NCBI GenBank assembly: GCA_934647145.1
Contig: CAKUFB010000002.1
Coordinates: forward strand, 1-35,760
Source of the DNA: an uncultured Clostridia bacterium
GTDB lineage: Bacteria; Bacillota; Clostridia; Christensenellales; Aristaeellaceae
DNA length: 35,760 nucleotides
Direction: 5' to 3'
Position numbers and translations under genes: made by a program. This document shows positions 26,811 to 34,375 of the stretch, piece after piece. The notes beneath the pieces are model-generated. The model ran no database searches. It saw nothing but the letters and a program-made list of their open reading frames with translations, and was not told where the DNA came from. Positions within the stretch are counted from its first letter, which is position 1, and every line of letters starts with the position of its first letter.

Positions 26811-27554
26811 ATGGCGTACGTGGTTTCCCTGAAGCAGTTTGACGGGCCGCTCGACCTGCTGCTGACGCTGATTTCCCGCGCGAAAATCGACATCTGCGAC
26901 ATCTTCGTCTCGGAGATCACCGAGCAGTACCTGGAGCAGATGCAGGGCGTGGACGAGCTGGACATGGACTCGGCGAGCGAGTTTCTGCAGATGGCCGCGA
27001 CGCTTCTGGAAATCAAGTCGCGCGCGCTGCTGCCCACCCCACCCCGGGAGCCTGAGGAGGGCGAGGAAACGCCCGAGCAGGCGCTGATTCGCCAGCTGAC
27101 CGAGTACAAGGCCTACAAGGAGCTCAGTCACGACCTGCAGGCGCTCGAGGAGGCGGCCAGGCAGATGCTGTGCAAGCTGCCCGAGGAATATCCCCTGCCC
27201 CCGCCCGAGTTCGAGCTGACCGGCCTGTCGATGGACGGGCTGTCCAGGGCGCTCATGCGCATCCTCTCCCGCCTGGAAAGGGACGATCTGCCGGCCGAGC
27301 CGCGCCGCATCCGGCGGGACAGCTACACCGTGCAGTCCTGCATGCAGCGCATCGCCCAGCGGCTTCGCCAGGCGAACGGCACGGCGCTTCCCTTCGAGGA
27401 TCTGCTCGACGAGGATCCCTGCCGCGCCGAGGTGGTCACGCTGTTCATGGCGATGCTTGAAATGCTGAAGCTGAACCGGCTGGCCGTGCGCCAGGACGGA
27501 AACTTCGGCGAAATCCTTCTTCTGCCCGTCCGGCGGCAGGAATACGCGAGGTGA
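26811..27554 (+). CDS. scpA: Segregation and condensation protein A
   Basis: This kleisin subunit of 247 residues bridges the SMC dimer with ScpB. The N-terminal domain is clear: VSLKQFDGPLDLLLTLISRAKIDICDIFVSEITEQYLEQM, then SEFLQMAATLLEIKSRALLP. The C-terminal winged helix (about 170-247) ends in NRLAVRQDGNFGEILLLP. ATAGGAGG precedes the ATG. The usual next gene, scpB, is not here; a DUF2461 gene overlaps its stop instead. Confidence 0.96.
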   Translation: MAYVVSLKQFDGPLDLLLTLISRAKIDICDIFVSEITEQYLEQMQGVDELDMDSASEFLQMAATLLEIKSRALLPTPPREPEEGEETPEQALIRQLTEYKAYKELSHDLQALEEAARQMLCKLPEEYPLPPPEFELTGLSMDGLSRALMRILSRLERDDLPAEPRRIRRDSYTVQSCMQRIAQRLRQANGTALPFEDLLDEDPCRAEVVTLFMAMLEMLKLNRLAVRQDGNFGEILLLPVRRQEYAR

Positions 27555-27559
27555 GAGAC

Positions 27560-28291
27560 ATGTTTTCCGGCTTTACCGACGAGACCTTCCAGTTTTTCGC
27601 GGCCATCCGCTTCAATAACAACGTCTCGTTCTTCCACGCAAATCACGACTGGTACGAACGGGCGGTGCGCGAGCCGCTGAAGGATCTGGCCGCCGAGCTG
27701 GGCGAAACCGTGCTCTCCATCGGCGAGAACCTGGAAACCCGTCCGGAAAAGGTGCTCAGCCGCATCAACCGCGACGTCCGCTTTACCAGGGACAAGTCGC
27801 CCTACCGCGACCACATGTGGCTGTCCTTTCGCCGCCCCGGCGTCCCGCAGGGCAGCGAGCTGTGCATATACGTGGCCGTGGACGTAAACGGCTGCGAGGC
27901 GGGCTTCGGCATACACGACCAGGTGCGCCCGCTGATGAACGCCATTCGCCGCGAAATCCGCGTCAATCCCGAGGGCTTCGAGCGGGACGCGCGAGCCGCG
28001 TTTTCCGCGCTGACGCTGGGCGGCGAGCCCTACCGGCGCATAAAGGTTCCCGAGAGCCTGCCGCCGCTGTGCGCACGGTTTTACCCGCTCAAGGGCTTCT
28101 GGATGTTTAGGGCCTTTGACGACCCGGAGCTTCTGCGCTCTCCCCGCCTGGCCGGGGAAATCAAACAAACCCTGCGTGAGCACATCGCGCCGCTGTTCCG
28201 CCACATCGCGTCGCTTCCGCCTGAGCCGGCCGGGCAGTGCCCGGACCCATCTGCTAGCGCCGGCCACACGAATCCTTCGGCCATAAATTAA
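27560..28291 (+). CDS. DUF2461 family protein
   Basis: This cytoplasmic protein of 243 residues matches the DUF2461 (TIGR02453) pattern: FQFFAAIRFNNNVSFFHANHDWYERAVREPLKDL at the start, RINRDVRFTRDKSPYRDHMWLSFRR in the middle, and LKGFWMFRAFDDPELL late. The family is widespread and without an established function. The last ~25 residues are Pro/Ser/Ala rich and look like a read-out tail. ATG 27560 with GAGGTG 7 bp upstream was chosen; GTG 27551 overlapping the scpA stop is an alternative. It is translationally close to scpA. Confidence 0.88.
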   Translation: MFSGFTDETFQFFAAIRFNNNVSFFHANHDWYERAVREPLKDLAAELGETVLSIGENLETRPEKVLSRINRDVRFTRDKSPYRDHMWLSFRRPGVPQGSELCIYVAVDVNGCEAGFGIHDQVRPLMNAIRREIRVNPEGFERDARAAFSALTLGGEPYRRIKVPESLPPLCARFYPLKGFWMFRAFDDPELLRSPRLAGEIKQTLREHIAPLFRHIASLPPEPAGQCPDPSASAGHTNPSAIN

Positions 28292-28544
28292 AGCCTCAGG
28301 ATTCTTCGCGGTTCAAAGACTCATGGCAGATTCCCCACAAGAGTACGGACGGAGTTTTCCGGTTTGACGCGCCCGCCGCGAAGGGTTCCCGCACACGAAT
28401 ATGATAACAGGTTATCCCATGCGCCGCCCGATATGCGGCAAACGCTGACCGGGAGAGCTTGAGCGGCGCTGGCAAGGCGATACGCCCCAGCCGCCTCTCG
28501 AGCGCGCTCCCCTCCTACGACCATAAAGAGGTGATTGATTTCGC
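28292..28544 (+). other. Gene-free leader region with inverted repeats
   Basis: This 253-bp gap has no credible gene. CTTCGCGG (28304-28311) and CCGCGAAG (28376-28383) form an 8-bp inverted repeat 64 bp apart. Further on, about 28451-28512 folds back on itself, with GCTGG/CCAGC and GGGAG/CTCCC arms around an inner GGCGATACGCC. A long structured leader for the next gene is possible. No known riboswitch was recognised. TATGAT near 28401 is a weak -10 candidate. Confidence 0.4.
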
Positions 28545-30068
28545 ATGAAGACGACCGAGTGGCTCAGGCTCAAGAGTGGGCCCGACATCCGCGGCGACGC
28601 GATGGAGCACGACGGCAAGGCCCCGACGCTGACCGAAGGCGTCGCCCGGTGCATCGGCTATGCCTTTGCGCTGTGGCTGGCCGAAAAGACCCACACCACG
28701 ACCGACCGGCTGGTGATCTCGGTGGGCCGGGATTCCCGCCTGAGCGGCGAAAAGCTGGCCGCCGCCTTCATCAAGGGCCTGACCGCCGCCGACTGCGACG
28801 TGCTGGACTGCGGCCTGTGTACCACGCCCGCCATGGCGCTGACCACGATCGAGCCGGAAACCAGCTGCGACGGCGCGGTGATGACCACGGCCGGGCGGCT
28901 GCCCTGGTACAAAAACGGCTTCACGCTCATGACGCGCGAGGGCGACCTGAACGAGGATGAAACGGCCGAGATTCTGACGCGCGCCTCGCAGGTTTCTCTG
29001 CCCCAGCGCCTGGTCAGCCCGATTTCCTTCCTGGACACGTATCAGGCGCGCCTGGAGCGCATGGTACACGAGCGGCTGGAGGACGAGGCCAAGATGCCGC
29101 TATTGGGCCTGCACGTCGTGGTGGACGCGGGCAACGGCGCGGGCGGCTTCTACGCGGGCTTCCTGGAGAAGCTGGGCGCGGAGGTCACGGGCAGTCAGTT
29201 CCTGGAGCCCAACGGCATCTTCCCCAACCACCTGCCCGACCCGCAGAATCAGGCGGCGGTGGAGTCGCTTTCCCGCGCGGTGGTTGAAAATACCGCCGAT
29301 CTGGGCGTGCTGCTGGACGCGGACTGCGTCCAGGTCGTCATCGTGGACGAAACCGGCCGCGCCATCGACCGCAACCGCCTGATCGCGCTGATCTCCGCCA
29401 TACTGCTCGAGGAATCTCCCGGCGCGACCATCGCCACTGACTCGGTCACGTCGAGCGGCCTGACTCGCTTCATCACCGAGTGGGGCGGCGTACACTACCG
29501 CTACAAGCGCGGGCATCAGCAGCTCATCGAGGAGGCCGTGCGCCTCAACGACGAGGGCATCGACTGCCCGCTGGCCATCGAAACCAGCGGCCACGCGGCC
29601 TTCCGGGAGAATTACTTCCTGGACGACGGCGTGTACCTGGTCACGCGGCTCCTGTGCGAGGCCATGGACAGGAAGCGCGAGGGTCTGACGCTGACCGGCC
29701 TGATCGACGAGCTGGCCGAGCCGAAGGAGCGCGTCGAGCTGCGCCTTTCCCTGACCGGCGAGGAGCCCAAGTCGGCCAGTCAGGCCGTGATCGAAACCGT
29801 GCTCTCCCGCACGCTCGAGGATCCCGCCTGGCGTCTCAACACCGACAACCGCGAGGGCGTGCGCATCACCTTCGACCTGGACGGCGAGGTGGGCAGCGCG
29901 TGGCTGCAGATCCGCAAGTCGCTGCACGATCCCGTGCTGGTGCTCAACGCCGAAAGCGACGCGCAGGGGGGCGTGAAGTGGATTCTGCAAAGCCTCTACG
30001 ACCTGATCAGGGGCGCGGAGGATCTCGACCTCGAGCCGCTCAAAAGAGCGCTCGGCCTGCCTGTCTGA
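28545..30068 (+). CDS. Phosphohexomutase homologue lacking catalytic residues
   Basis: The 507-residue protein aligns by eye with the full phosphoglucomutase/phosphomannomutase fold: GPDIRG near the start, the sugar loop ETSGHAAFRENYFLDDG (346-362) and the C-terminal phosphate loop REGVRITF with KSLHDPVLVLNAESD. The catalytic loop, normally TASH-LP-x-NRNG, reads TAGRLPWYKNG, so the phosphoserine is Gly117 and the next His is Arg. The metal loop, normally D-x-D-x-D-R, reads DADCVQ (258-263), so the third Asp and the Arg are gone. The frame is intact, so this looks like a pseudoenzyme. AAAGAGGTG precedes the ATG; transketolase follows by 60 bp. Confidence 0.88.
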   Translation: MKTTEWLRLKSGPDIRGDAMEHDGKAPTLTEGVARCIGYAFALWLAEKTHTTTDRLVISVGRDSRLSGEKLAAAFIKGLTAADCDVLDCGLCTTPAMALTTIEPETSCDGAVMTTAGRLPWYKNGFTLMTREGDLNEDETAEILTRASQVSLPQRLVSPISFLDTYQARLERMVHERLEDEAKMPLLGLHVVVDAGNGAGGFYAGFLEKLGAEVTGSQFLEPNGIFPNHLPDPQNQAAVESLSRAVVENTADLGVLLDADCVQVVIVDETGRAIDRNRLIALISAILLEESPGATIATDSVTSSGLTRFITEWGGVHYRYKRGHQQLIEEAVRLNDEGIDCPLAIETSGHAAFRENYFLDDGVYLVTRLLCEAMDRKREGLTLTGLIDELAEPKERVELRLSLTGEEPKSASQAVIETVLSRTLEDPAWRLNTDNREGVRITFDLDGEVGSAWLQIRKSLHDPVLVLNAESDAQGGVKWILQSLYDLIRGAEDLDLEPLKRALGLPV

Positions 30069-30128
30069 GCCTGAACGGCGTCCTTCCCCGCGAGCCGTTC
30101 CCATCACAAGAAAGGAAGAAATGTATCT

Positions 30129-32102
30129 ATGACGCCTGATCAGCTGACGATTGACGCGATTCGAGTACTGTCCGCGGAGGCCATCGAAAAGGCCAAATCC
30201 GGCCATCCCGGCCTTCCGCTGGGCGCGGCCGACGCGGCCTACGCCCTGTGGTTCACCTGCATGCGGCACAACCCGGAAAACCCCGGCTGGCTCAACCGCG
30301 ACCGCTTCGTGCTCTCCTGCGGACACGGCAGCATGCTGCTGTACAGCCTGATGCACATCACCGGCTACGGCCTGACCATGGAGGATATCAAGCAGTTCCG
30401 CCAGCTGGGCTCCCGAACCCCCGGTCATCCCGAGTATCAGCACACCCCCGGCGTGGAAACCTCGACCGGCCCGCTGGGCCAGGGCCTGGCCAACGCGGTG
30501 GGCATGGCGATGGCCGAGGCGCGCCTGGCCGCGAAGTTTAACCGCGAGGGCTTCCCGGTGGTCGACCACTACACCTACGCGATGGTGGGCGACGGCTGCC
30601 TGATGGAGGGCATTTCGCACGAGGCCTGCTCGATGGCCGGTTCGCTGGGCCTTGCCAGGCTGGTCGTGCTGTACGACGACAATGAGATCACCATCGAGGG
30701 CAGCACCGACATCACCTTCCGCGAGGACGTGCCCGCCCGCTTCCGCGCCTACGGCTGGAACGTGATCGACGTGCCGGAGGGCAACGACTGGCGTCAGGTC
30801 GCCTCGGCGCTCGAGGCCGCGAAGCGCAGCGACCGCCCCACGCTGATCGACTGCCACACCACCATCGGCTTCGCCTCCCCCAAGGCAGGCAAGGCGTCCT
30901 CCCACGGCGAGCCCCTGGGCGCGGAAAACGTACAGGCGCTGCGCGAGAACCTGGGCTGGACGGAAGCGCCCTTCACCCTGCCCGAGGCGGTCTACGACCG
31001 CGGCCGCGAGGTGATTTCCCGCGGTCAGGCGGCCGAGGCCGAGTGGAACGCGCTGTTTGAAAGGTACTGCGCGGCCTATCCCGAGCTGGCCGAGGAATGG
31101 AAGGTCTGGTTCAGCGAAAAGCCCGTCTACGACTTCGAGCACGACGAGGCCTTCTGGGCGCACGAGCGCAAGGCCATGGCCACCCGCGCGGCCAGCGGCG
31201 AGCTGCTCAACTATATCTGCAAAAAGCTGCCCAACCTGTTCGGCGGCAGCGCCGACCTGGGCCCCTCCAACAAGACCATCATGAAGGGCGCGGGCGACTT
31301 CTCCCGCGAGGATTATTCGGGCAGCAACCTGCACTTCGGCATCCGCGAGCACGCGATGTCCGCCATCTGCAACGGTATTTACCTGCACGGCGGCCTGCGC
31401 CCCTACGCCGCGACCTTCTTCGTCTTCAGCGACTACATGAAGAGCGGCATGCGCATGTCCGCGCTGATGGGCCTGCCCATCCCCTACATCCTGACCCACG
31501 ACTCGATCGGCGTGGGCGAGGACGGCCCCACCCATCAGCCCATCGAGCAGCTGGCCGCGCTGCGCTCCATGCCCGGCATGATCACCTTCCGCCCGGCCGA
31601 CTTCACCGAGAACGCCGCCGGCTGGCTGGTGGCGCTGTACGGAAGCGCGCCGGTCTCACTGGTGCTGACCCGCCAGAGCCTGCCCGTGGTCGAGGGCGCC
31701 AGCCGCGACGCGATCCGCGGCGCGTACATCCTCTCGGACAGCGAGAAGGAAACCCCCGACGTGATCCTGATGGCCTCCGGCTCCGAGGTGCCGCTCGTCG
31801 TCGAGGCGAAGCGGCTGCTGAAGGCGCAGGGCGTGGACGCCCGCGTGGTCTCCGTGCCCTCCTTTGAGCTCTTCGACGCGCAGAGCGACGAGTACAGGGA
31901 AAAGGTGCTCCCCCGCGCCGTGCGCGCCCGCGTGTCGGTCGAGGCGGCCGCCACCTTCGGCTGGCACAAGTACGTGGGGCTGGACGGAATCGCGATCGGC
32001 ATCGACAGCTTCGGCGCCTCCGCCCCCGCCGTGCAGCTCTTCCCACACTTCGGCCTGACCGCCGAGCATGTGGCCGAGTGCGCGCGCAGCCTGGTCAGGT
32101 AA
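30129..32102 (+). CDS. tkt: Transketolase
   Basis: This thiamine-diphosphate enzyme of 657 residues works in the pentose phosphate pathway and is full length. KSGHPGLPLGAADAAYALW at the start, the cofactor motif GDGCLMEGISHEACSMAG...LVVLYDDNEITIEG in the first half, and the FGIREHAMSAICNGI transketolase motif in the second half are all intact, as is DSIGVGEDGPTHQPIEQLA. AAAGGAAG lies upstream. It follows the phosphohexomutase homologue, and the YabN/MazG gene begins 1 bp after its stop. Confidence 0.97.
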   Translation: MTPDQLTIDAIRVLSAEAIEKAKSGHPGLPLGAADAAYALWFTCMRHNPENPGWLNRDRFVLSCGHGSMLLYSLMHITGYGLTMEDIKQFRQLGSRTPGHPEYQHTPGVETSTGPLGQGLANAVGMAMAEARLAAKFNREGFPVVDHYTYAMVGDGCLMEGISHEACSMAGSLGLARLVVLYDDNEITIEGSTDITFREDVPARFRAYGWNVIDVPEGNDWRQVASALEAAKRSDRPTLIDCHTTIGFASPKAGKASSHGEPLGAENVQALRENLGWTEAPFTLPEAVYDRGREVISRGQAAEAEWNALFERYCAAYPELAEEWKVWFSEKPVYDFEHDEAFWAHERKAMATRAASGELLNYICKKLPNLFGGSADLGPSNKTIMKGAGDFSREDYSGSNLHFGIREHAMSAICNGIYLHGGLRPYAATFFVFSDYMKSGMRMSALMGLPIPYILTHDSIGVGEDGPTHQPIEQLAALRSMPGMITFRPADFTENAAGWLVALYGSAPVSLVLTRQSLPVVEGASRDAIRGAYILSDSEKETPDVILMASGSEVPLVVEAKRLLKAQGVDARVVSVPSFELFDAQSDEYREKVLPRAVRARVSVEAAATFGWHKYVGLDGIAIGIDSFGASAPAVQLFPHFGLTAEHVAECARSLVR

Positions 32103-32103
32103 G

Positions 32104-33429
32104 ATGGCCGGCCATCTGACGCTGCTGGGCGCGGGCTGGCGCGAGGACGACCTCACGCTGGGCGGGGTCAAGGCCCTGAAGAGCGCCCGCGGCCTGATAC
32201 TGCAAACCGAACGGCTGGGCTGCGCCGAGTGGCTCCGGCGCGAGGGAATCGCCTTTGAGACGCTCGACCCATTCTACGAGCAGGCCGAGGACTTCGACGA
32301 GTTCGTTGCCCTGGCGCTCGATTTCCTGACGGAGCGCCTGGAAGAGGCTCCTACGACCTATGTGTGCAGCGAGCTGGGCGACCGGGTCTCCTGCGCGCTG
32401 GCGGCGCGCTTCCCCGCGACGCTGATGGCGGGCGTGCAGACCGGCGGCGAGCTGACCGCGTTCGCGGGCAGCGGCCTGCGCGTGGTCGCGGCGATCGACT
32501 ATGAGGACTTCACGCCGCAGGCCGATGTGCCCACGCTGGTGCGCGAGCTGGACAACCTGATGTACGCCGGCGAAATGAAGCTCCGGCTGATGAACTGCTA
32601 TCCAGAGGAGCACGAAATCCTGCTCCTGCGCGCGGACGGCTCGATCGAGCGCGCCCCCCTGTGCGAGATGGATCGGCTGGGCGGCTGCGACCATCGAACC
32701 TGCGCACTGATTCCGGCGGTAAACGACCTGACGGCGCTCGAGCGGTTCGATTTTGACTGCCTGACGCGCATCGTGCGCCGCCTGCGCGGCTTCGACGGCT
32801 GTCCGTGGGATCGCGAGCAGACCCACGAATCGCTCCGCGCCTGCCTGATCGAGGAGGCCTACGAGGCCGTCGACGCGATCAACCGGCAGGACGAGGGCGA
32901 GCTGGCGGGCGAGCTGGGCGACGTGCTGCTGCAGGTGGCCTTCCACGCGGAAATCGCCCGCGAGCACGGCGAATTCGACGCGTCCGACGTGACCACCGCC
33001 ATCTGCCGCAAGATGATCCGCCGCCACCCGCACGTATTTGCCGGGGCGAAGGCGGACGATTTGCAGGCCGAGTGGGATCGCATCAAGCGCGAGGAGCGGG
33101 GAAGCCTCTCCCCCGCCGACTCTCTGCGCGAGGTGGCCCGCGCCCTGCCCGCGCTGACCCGCGCGAAAAAGGTGCTTGCGAGGGCCGCGCGCGCAAACCT
33201 TTGCGGCAACGACCCCGCCGAGGCGCTTGCTGCCCTGGACGACGCGCTTGCGCGCCTGAAAAAGGCGCTGGCCGCGGGCGAAGGCCTGGACGAATGCGGC
33301 GGAGAAACGCTCCTTGAGCTGGTTAATCTGCTGCGAATTGGTCAAACTGATCCCGAGATGCTTCTTTCGGAGACAATCGACCGCGCCGTCGAGCAGCTCG
33401 CTCGCAAGGCGTCCGTGCGGCCCGAATGA
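32104..33429 (+). CDS. YabN-like protein: degenerate methylase domain plus MazG
   Basis: The 441-residue protein has two parts. The first ~200 residues resemble the tetrapyrrole methylase domain of YabN, but the usual GxGPGD loop reads GAGWRED, so methylase activity is doubtful. The C-terminal part is a MazG nucleoside triphosphate pyrophosphohydrolase: RLRGFDGCPWDREQTHESLRACLIEEAYE, then ELAGELGDVLLQVAFHAEIAREHGEFD holds the metal-binding Glu and Asp residues. It would cleave aberrant NTPs. A second, weaker MazG-like helical segment follows. The ATG at 32104 comes right after the transketolase stop. The mazG-hup-rqcP order is typical of Firmicutes. Confidence 0.9.
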   Translation: MAGHLTLLGAGWREDDLTLGGVKALKSARGLILQTERLGCAEWLRREGIAFETLDPFYEQAEDFDEFVALALDFLTERLEEAPTTYVCSELGDRVSCALAARFPATLMAGVQTGGELTAFAGSGLRVVAAIDYEDFTPQADVPTLVRELDNLMYAGEMKLRLMNCYPEEHEILLLRADGSIERAPLCEMDRLGGCDHRTCALIPAVNDLTALERFDFDCLTRIVRRLRGFDGCPWDREQTHESLRACLIEEAYEAVDAINRQDEGELAGELGDVLLQVAFHAEIAREHGEFDASDVTTAICRKMIRRHPHVFAGAKADDLQAEWDRIKREERGSLSPADSLREVARALPALTRAKKVLARAARANLCGNDPAEALAALDDALARLKKALAAGEGLDECGGETLLELVNLLRIGQTDPEMLLSETIDRAVEQLARKASVRPE

Positions 33430-33472
33430 ACATAAACACCACTCATCTATGATTCTAGGAGGAATGAATGTC

Positions 33473-33745
33473 ATGACGAAGGCTGAACTGGTTGCGAAGG
33501 TCGCGGAGGCGACCGGTCTGGAAAAGAAGAACGCCGAGAAGGCGGTCAGCGCCGTGTTCGAGAGCATCACTGAGGCGCTCAAGAGCGGTGAAAAGGTGCA
33601 GATCATGGGCTTCGGCGGCTTCGAGGTCAAGGAGCGCGCCGCCCACATCGGCCGTCACCCCACCACCGGCGAGCCGATGGAAATTCCCGCCAGCAAGACC
33701 CCGTCCTTTAAGGCGGGCAAGACCCTGCGCGACAGCGTCCGCTAA
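33473..33745 (+). CDS. hup: HU family DNA-binding protein
   Basis: The protein has 90 residues, the standard length. MTKAELVAKVAEATGLEKKNAEKAVSAVF is the dimer helix region, GFGGFEVKERAAHIGRHPTTGEPMEIPASKTPSFKAGKTL is the DNA-binding arm and its flanks. It is an abundant nucleoid protein. The ATG at 33473 lies 10 bp after AGGAGG; an in-frame ATG at 33464 is only 1 bp from it and is unlikely. The gene sits in the mazG-rqcP cluster, 43 bp after the MazG gene. Confidence 0.96.
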   Translation: MTKAELVAKVAEATGLEKKNAEKAVSAVFESITEALKSGEKVQIMGFGGFEVKERAAHIGRHPTTGEPMEIPASKTPSFKAGKTLRDSVR

Positions 33746-33768
33746 GGCGCGCCGCCGCCGGAAAGGCC

Positions 33769-33785
33769 GCCTTTCTGAGAAAGGC
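33769..33785 (+). other. Hairpin after hup
   Basis: GCCTTTC-TGA-GAAAGGC is a perfect 7-bp stem with a 3-nt loop, 23 bp after the hup stop. No T tract follows, so its role as terminator is doubtful; it may protect the hup mRNA end. Confidence 0.5.
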
Positions 33786-33804
33786 GCCTCTCCGGACCTC
33801 TCCC

Positions 33805-34025
33805 GGAAAGCGCCTGCTGCCGCGTGGCAAAAAGCAATGTAATTTGTCGGCAAAAGTGAATCAGGGCGCGTTGGCTATCCGGAGGTCTTCTCAGACTCCC
33901 CTGGAAAGCGCCTGCTGCCGCCCGGCAAAATGCAATGTGATTTGCCGGCAAAAGTGAATCAGGGCGCGTTGGCTATCCGGAGGTCTTCTCAGACTCCCCT
34001 GGAAAGCGCCTGCTGCCGCGTGGCA
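33805..34025. repeat. 98-bp tandem repeat, two full copies and a partial third
   Basis: Copy 1 is 33805-33902, copy 2 is 33903-34000, and the first 25 bp of a third copy are at 34001-34025. Copies 1 and 2 differ at five positions, all in the first 45 bp; the last 54 bp are identical. The partial copy matches copy 1. Each unit contains an imperfect hairpin GGAGGTCT-TCTC-AGACTCC and, in copy 2, the palindrome TTTGCCGGCAAA. Minus-strand frames through it repeat the same peptide and lack convincing starts; no gene is called. It fills most of the 387-bp gap between hup and rqcP. Confidence 0.93.
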
Positions 34026-34077
34026 TAGACAAGACCTGCGAGAAAATACGTAACCCCTGCGAGAACGGGGGCCTGCC

Positions 34078-34104
34078 GCCTCCCCGCGCCGGTCGTGGGG
34101 AGGC
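34078..34104 (+). other. Strong hairpin in the rqcP leader
   Basis: GCCTCCCC (34078-34085) and GGGGAGGC (34097-34104) form a perfect 8-bp stem with an 11-nt loop, followed by TTCATCT. The T content is too low for a clear terminator. It ends 28 bp before the rqcP start and could act as a weak attenuator. Confidence 0.5.
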
Positions 34105-34132
34105 TTCATCTATCTACAGGAGGATCATACCC

Positions 34133-34375
34133 ATGAGACTGGACAAATACCTCAAGGTTTCGCGCATCATCAAGCGCCGCACCGTGGCCAACGAGGCCTG
34201 TGACGGCGGTCGCGTGACGGTCAACGGCAAGGTGGCCAAGGCCGGGCTGGAGGTCAAGGTGGGCGACGTGATCGAGATCCGCTTTGGCGACAAGACCAGC
34301 AAATACGAAGTGGTCACGCTCTCGGAGCACGTGCTCAAGGAAGACGCCGCGGGCATGTACCGCCTGCTGCCGTGA
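34133..34375 (+). CDS. rqcP: S4-domain protein RqcP (YabO)
   Basis: The small RNA-binding protein has 80 residues. Nearly all of it is an S4 domain: MRLDKYLKVSRIIKRRTVANEACDGGRVTVNGKVAKAGLEVKVGDVIEI. RqcP stabilises peptidyl-tRNA on stalled 50S subunits while RqcH adds Ala tails (ribosome quality control). The Hsp15-like relative HslR is the alternative, but length and neighbourhood fit RqcP. AGGAGG lies 9 bp before the ATG. Its stop overlaps the start of ispDF. Confidence 0.93.
   Translation: MRLDKYLKVSRIIKRRTVANEACDGGRVTVNGKVAKAGLEVKVGDVIEIRFGDKTSKYEVVTLSEHVLKEDAAGMYRLLP

Noticed and set aside
28269..28307. Inverted repeat GAATCCT/AGGATTC at the end of the DUF2461 gene as a terminator
   Set aside because: The stem is interrupted, overlaps the coding end and is not followed by T residues.
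33448..33453. TATGAT as a -10 for hup
   Set aside because: It lies only 3 bp before the AGGAGG site, so a transcript from it would lack a usable ribosome binding site.
33805..34025. CRISPR array
   Set aside because: The 98-bp units are contiguous without unique spacers, only about 2.3 copies are present and no cas gene is near.
33742..34109. Short minus-strand open frames with repeated peptide (A-A-A-G-A-F-Q-G)
   Set aside because: They are translations of the 98-bp tandem repeat; there is no ribosome binding site and no independent support.
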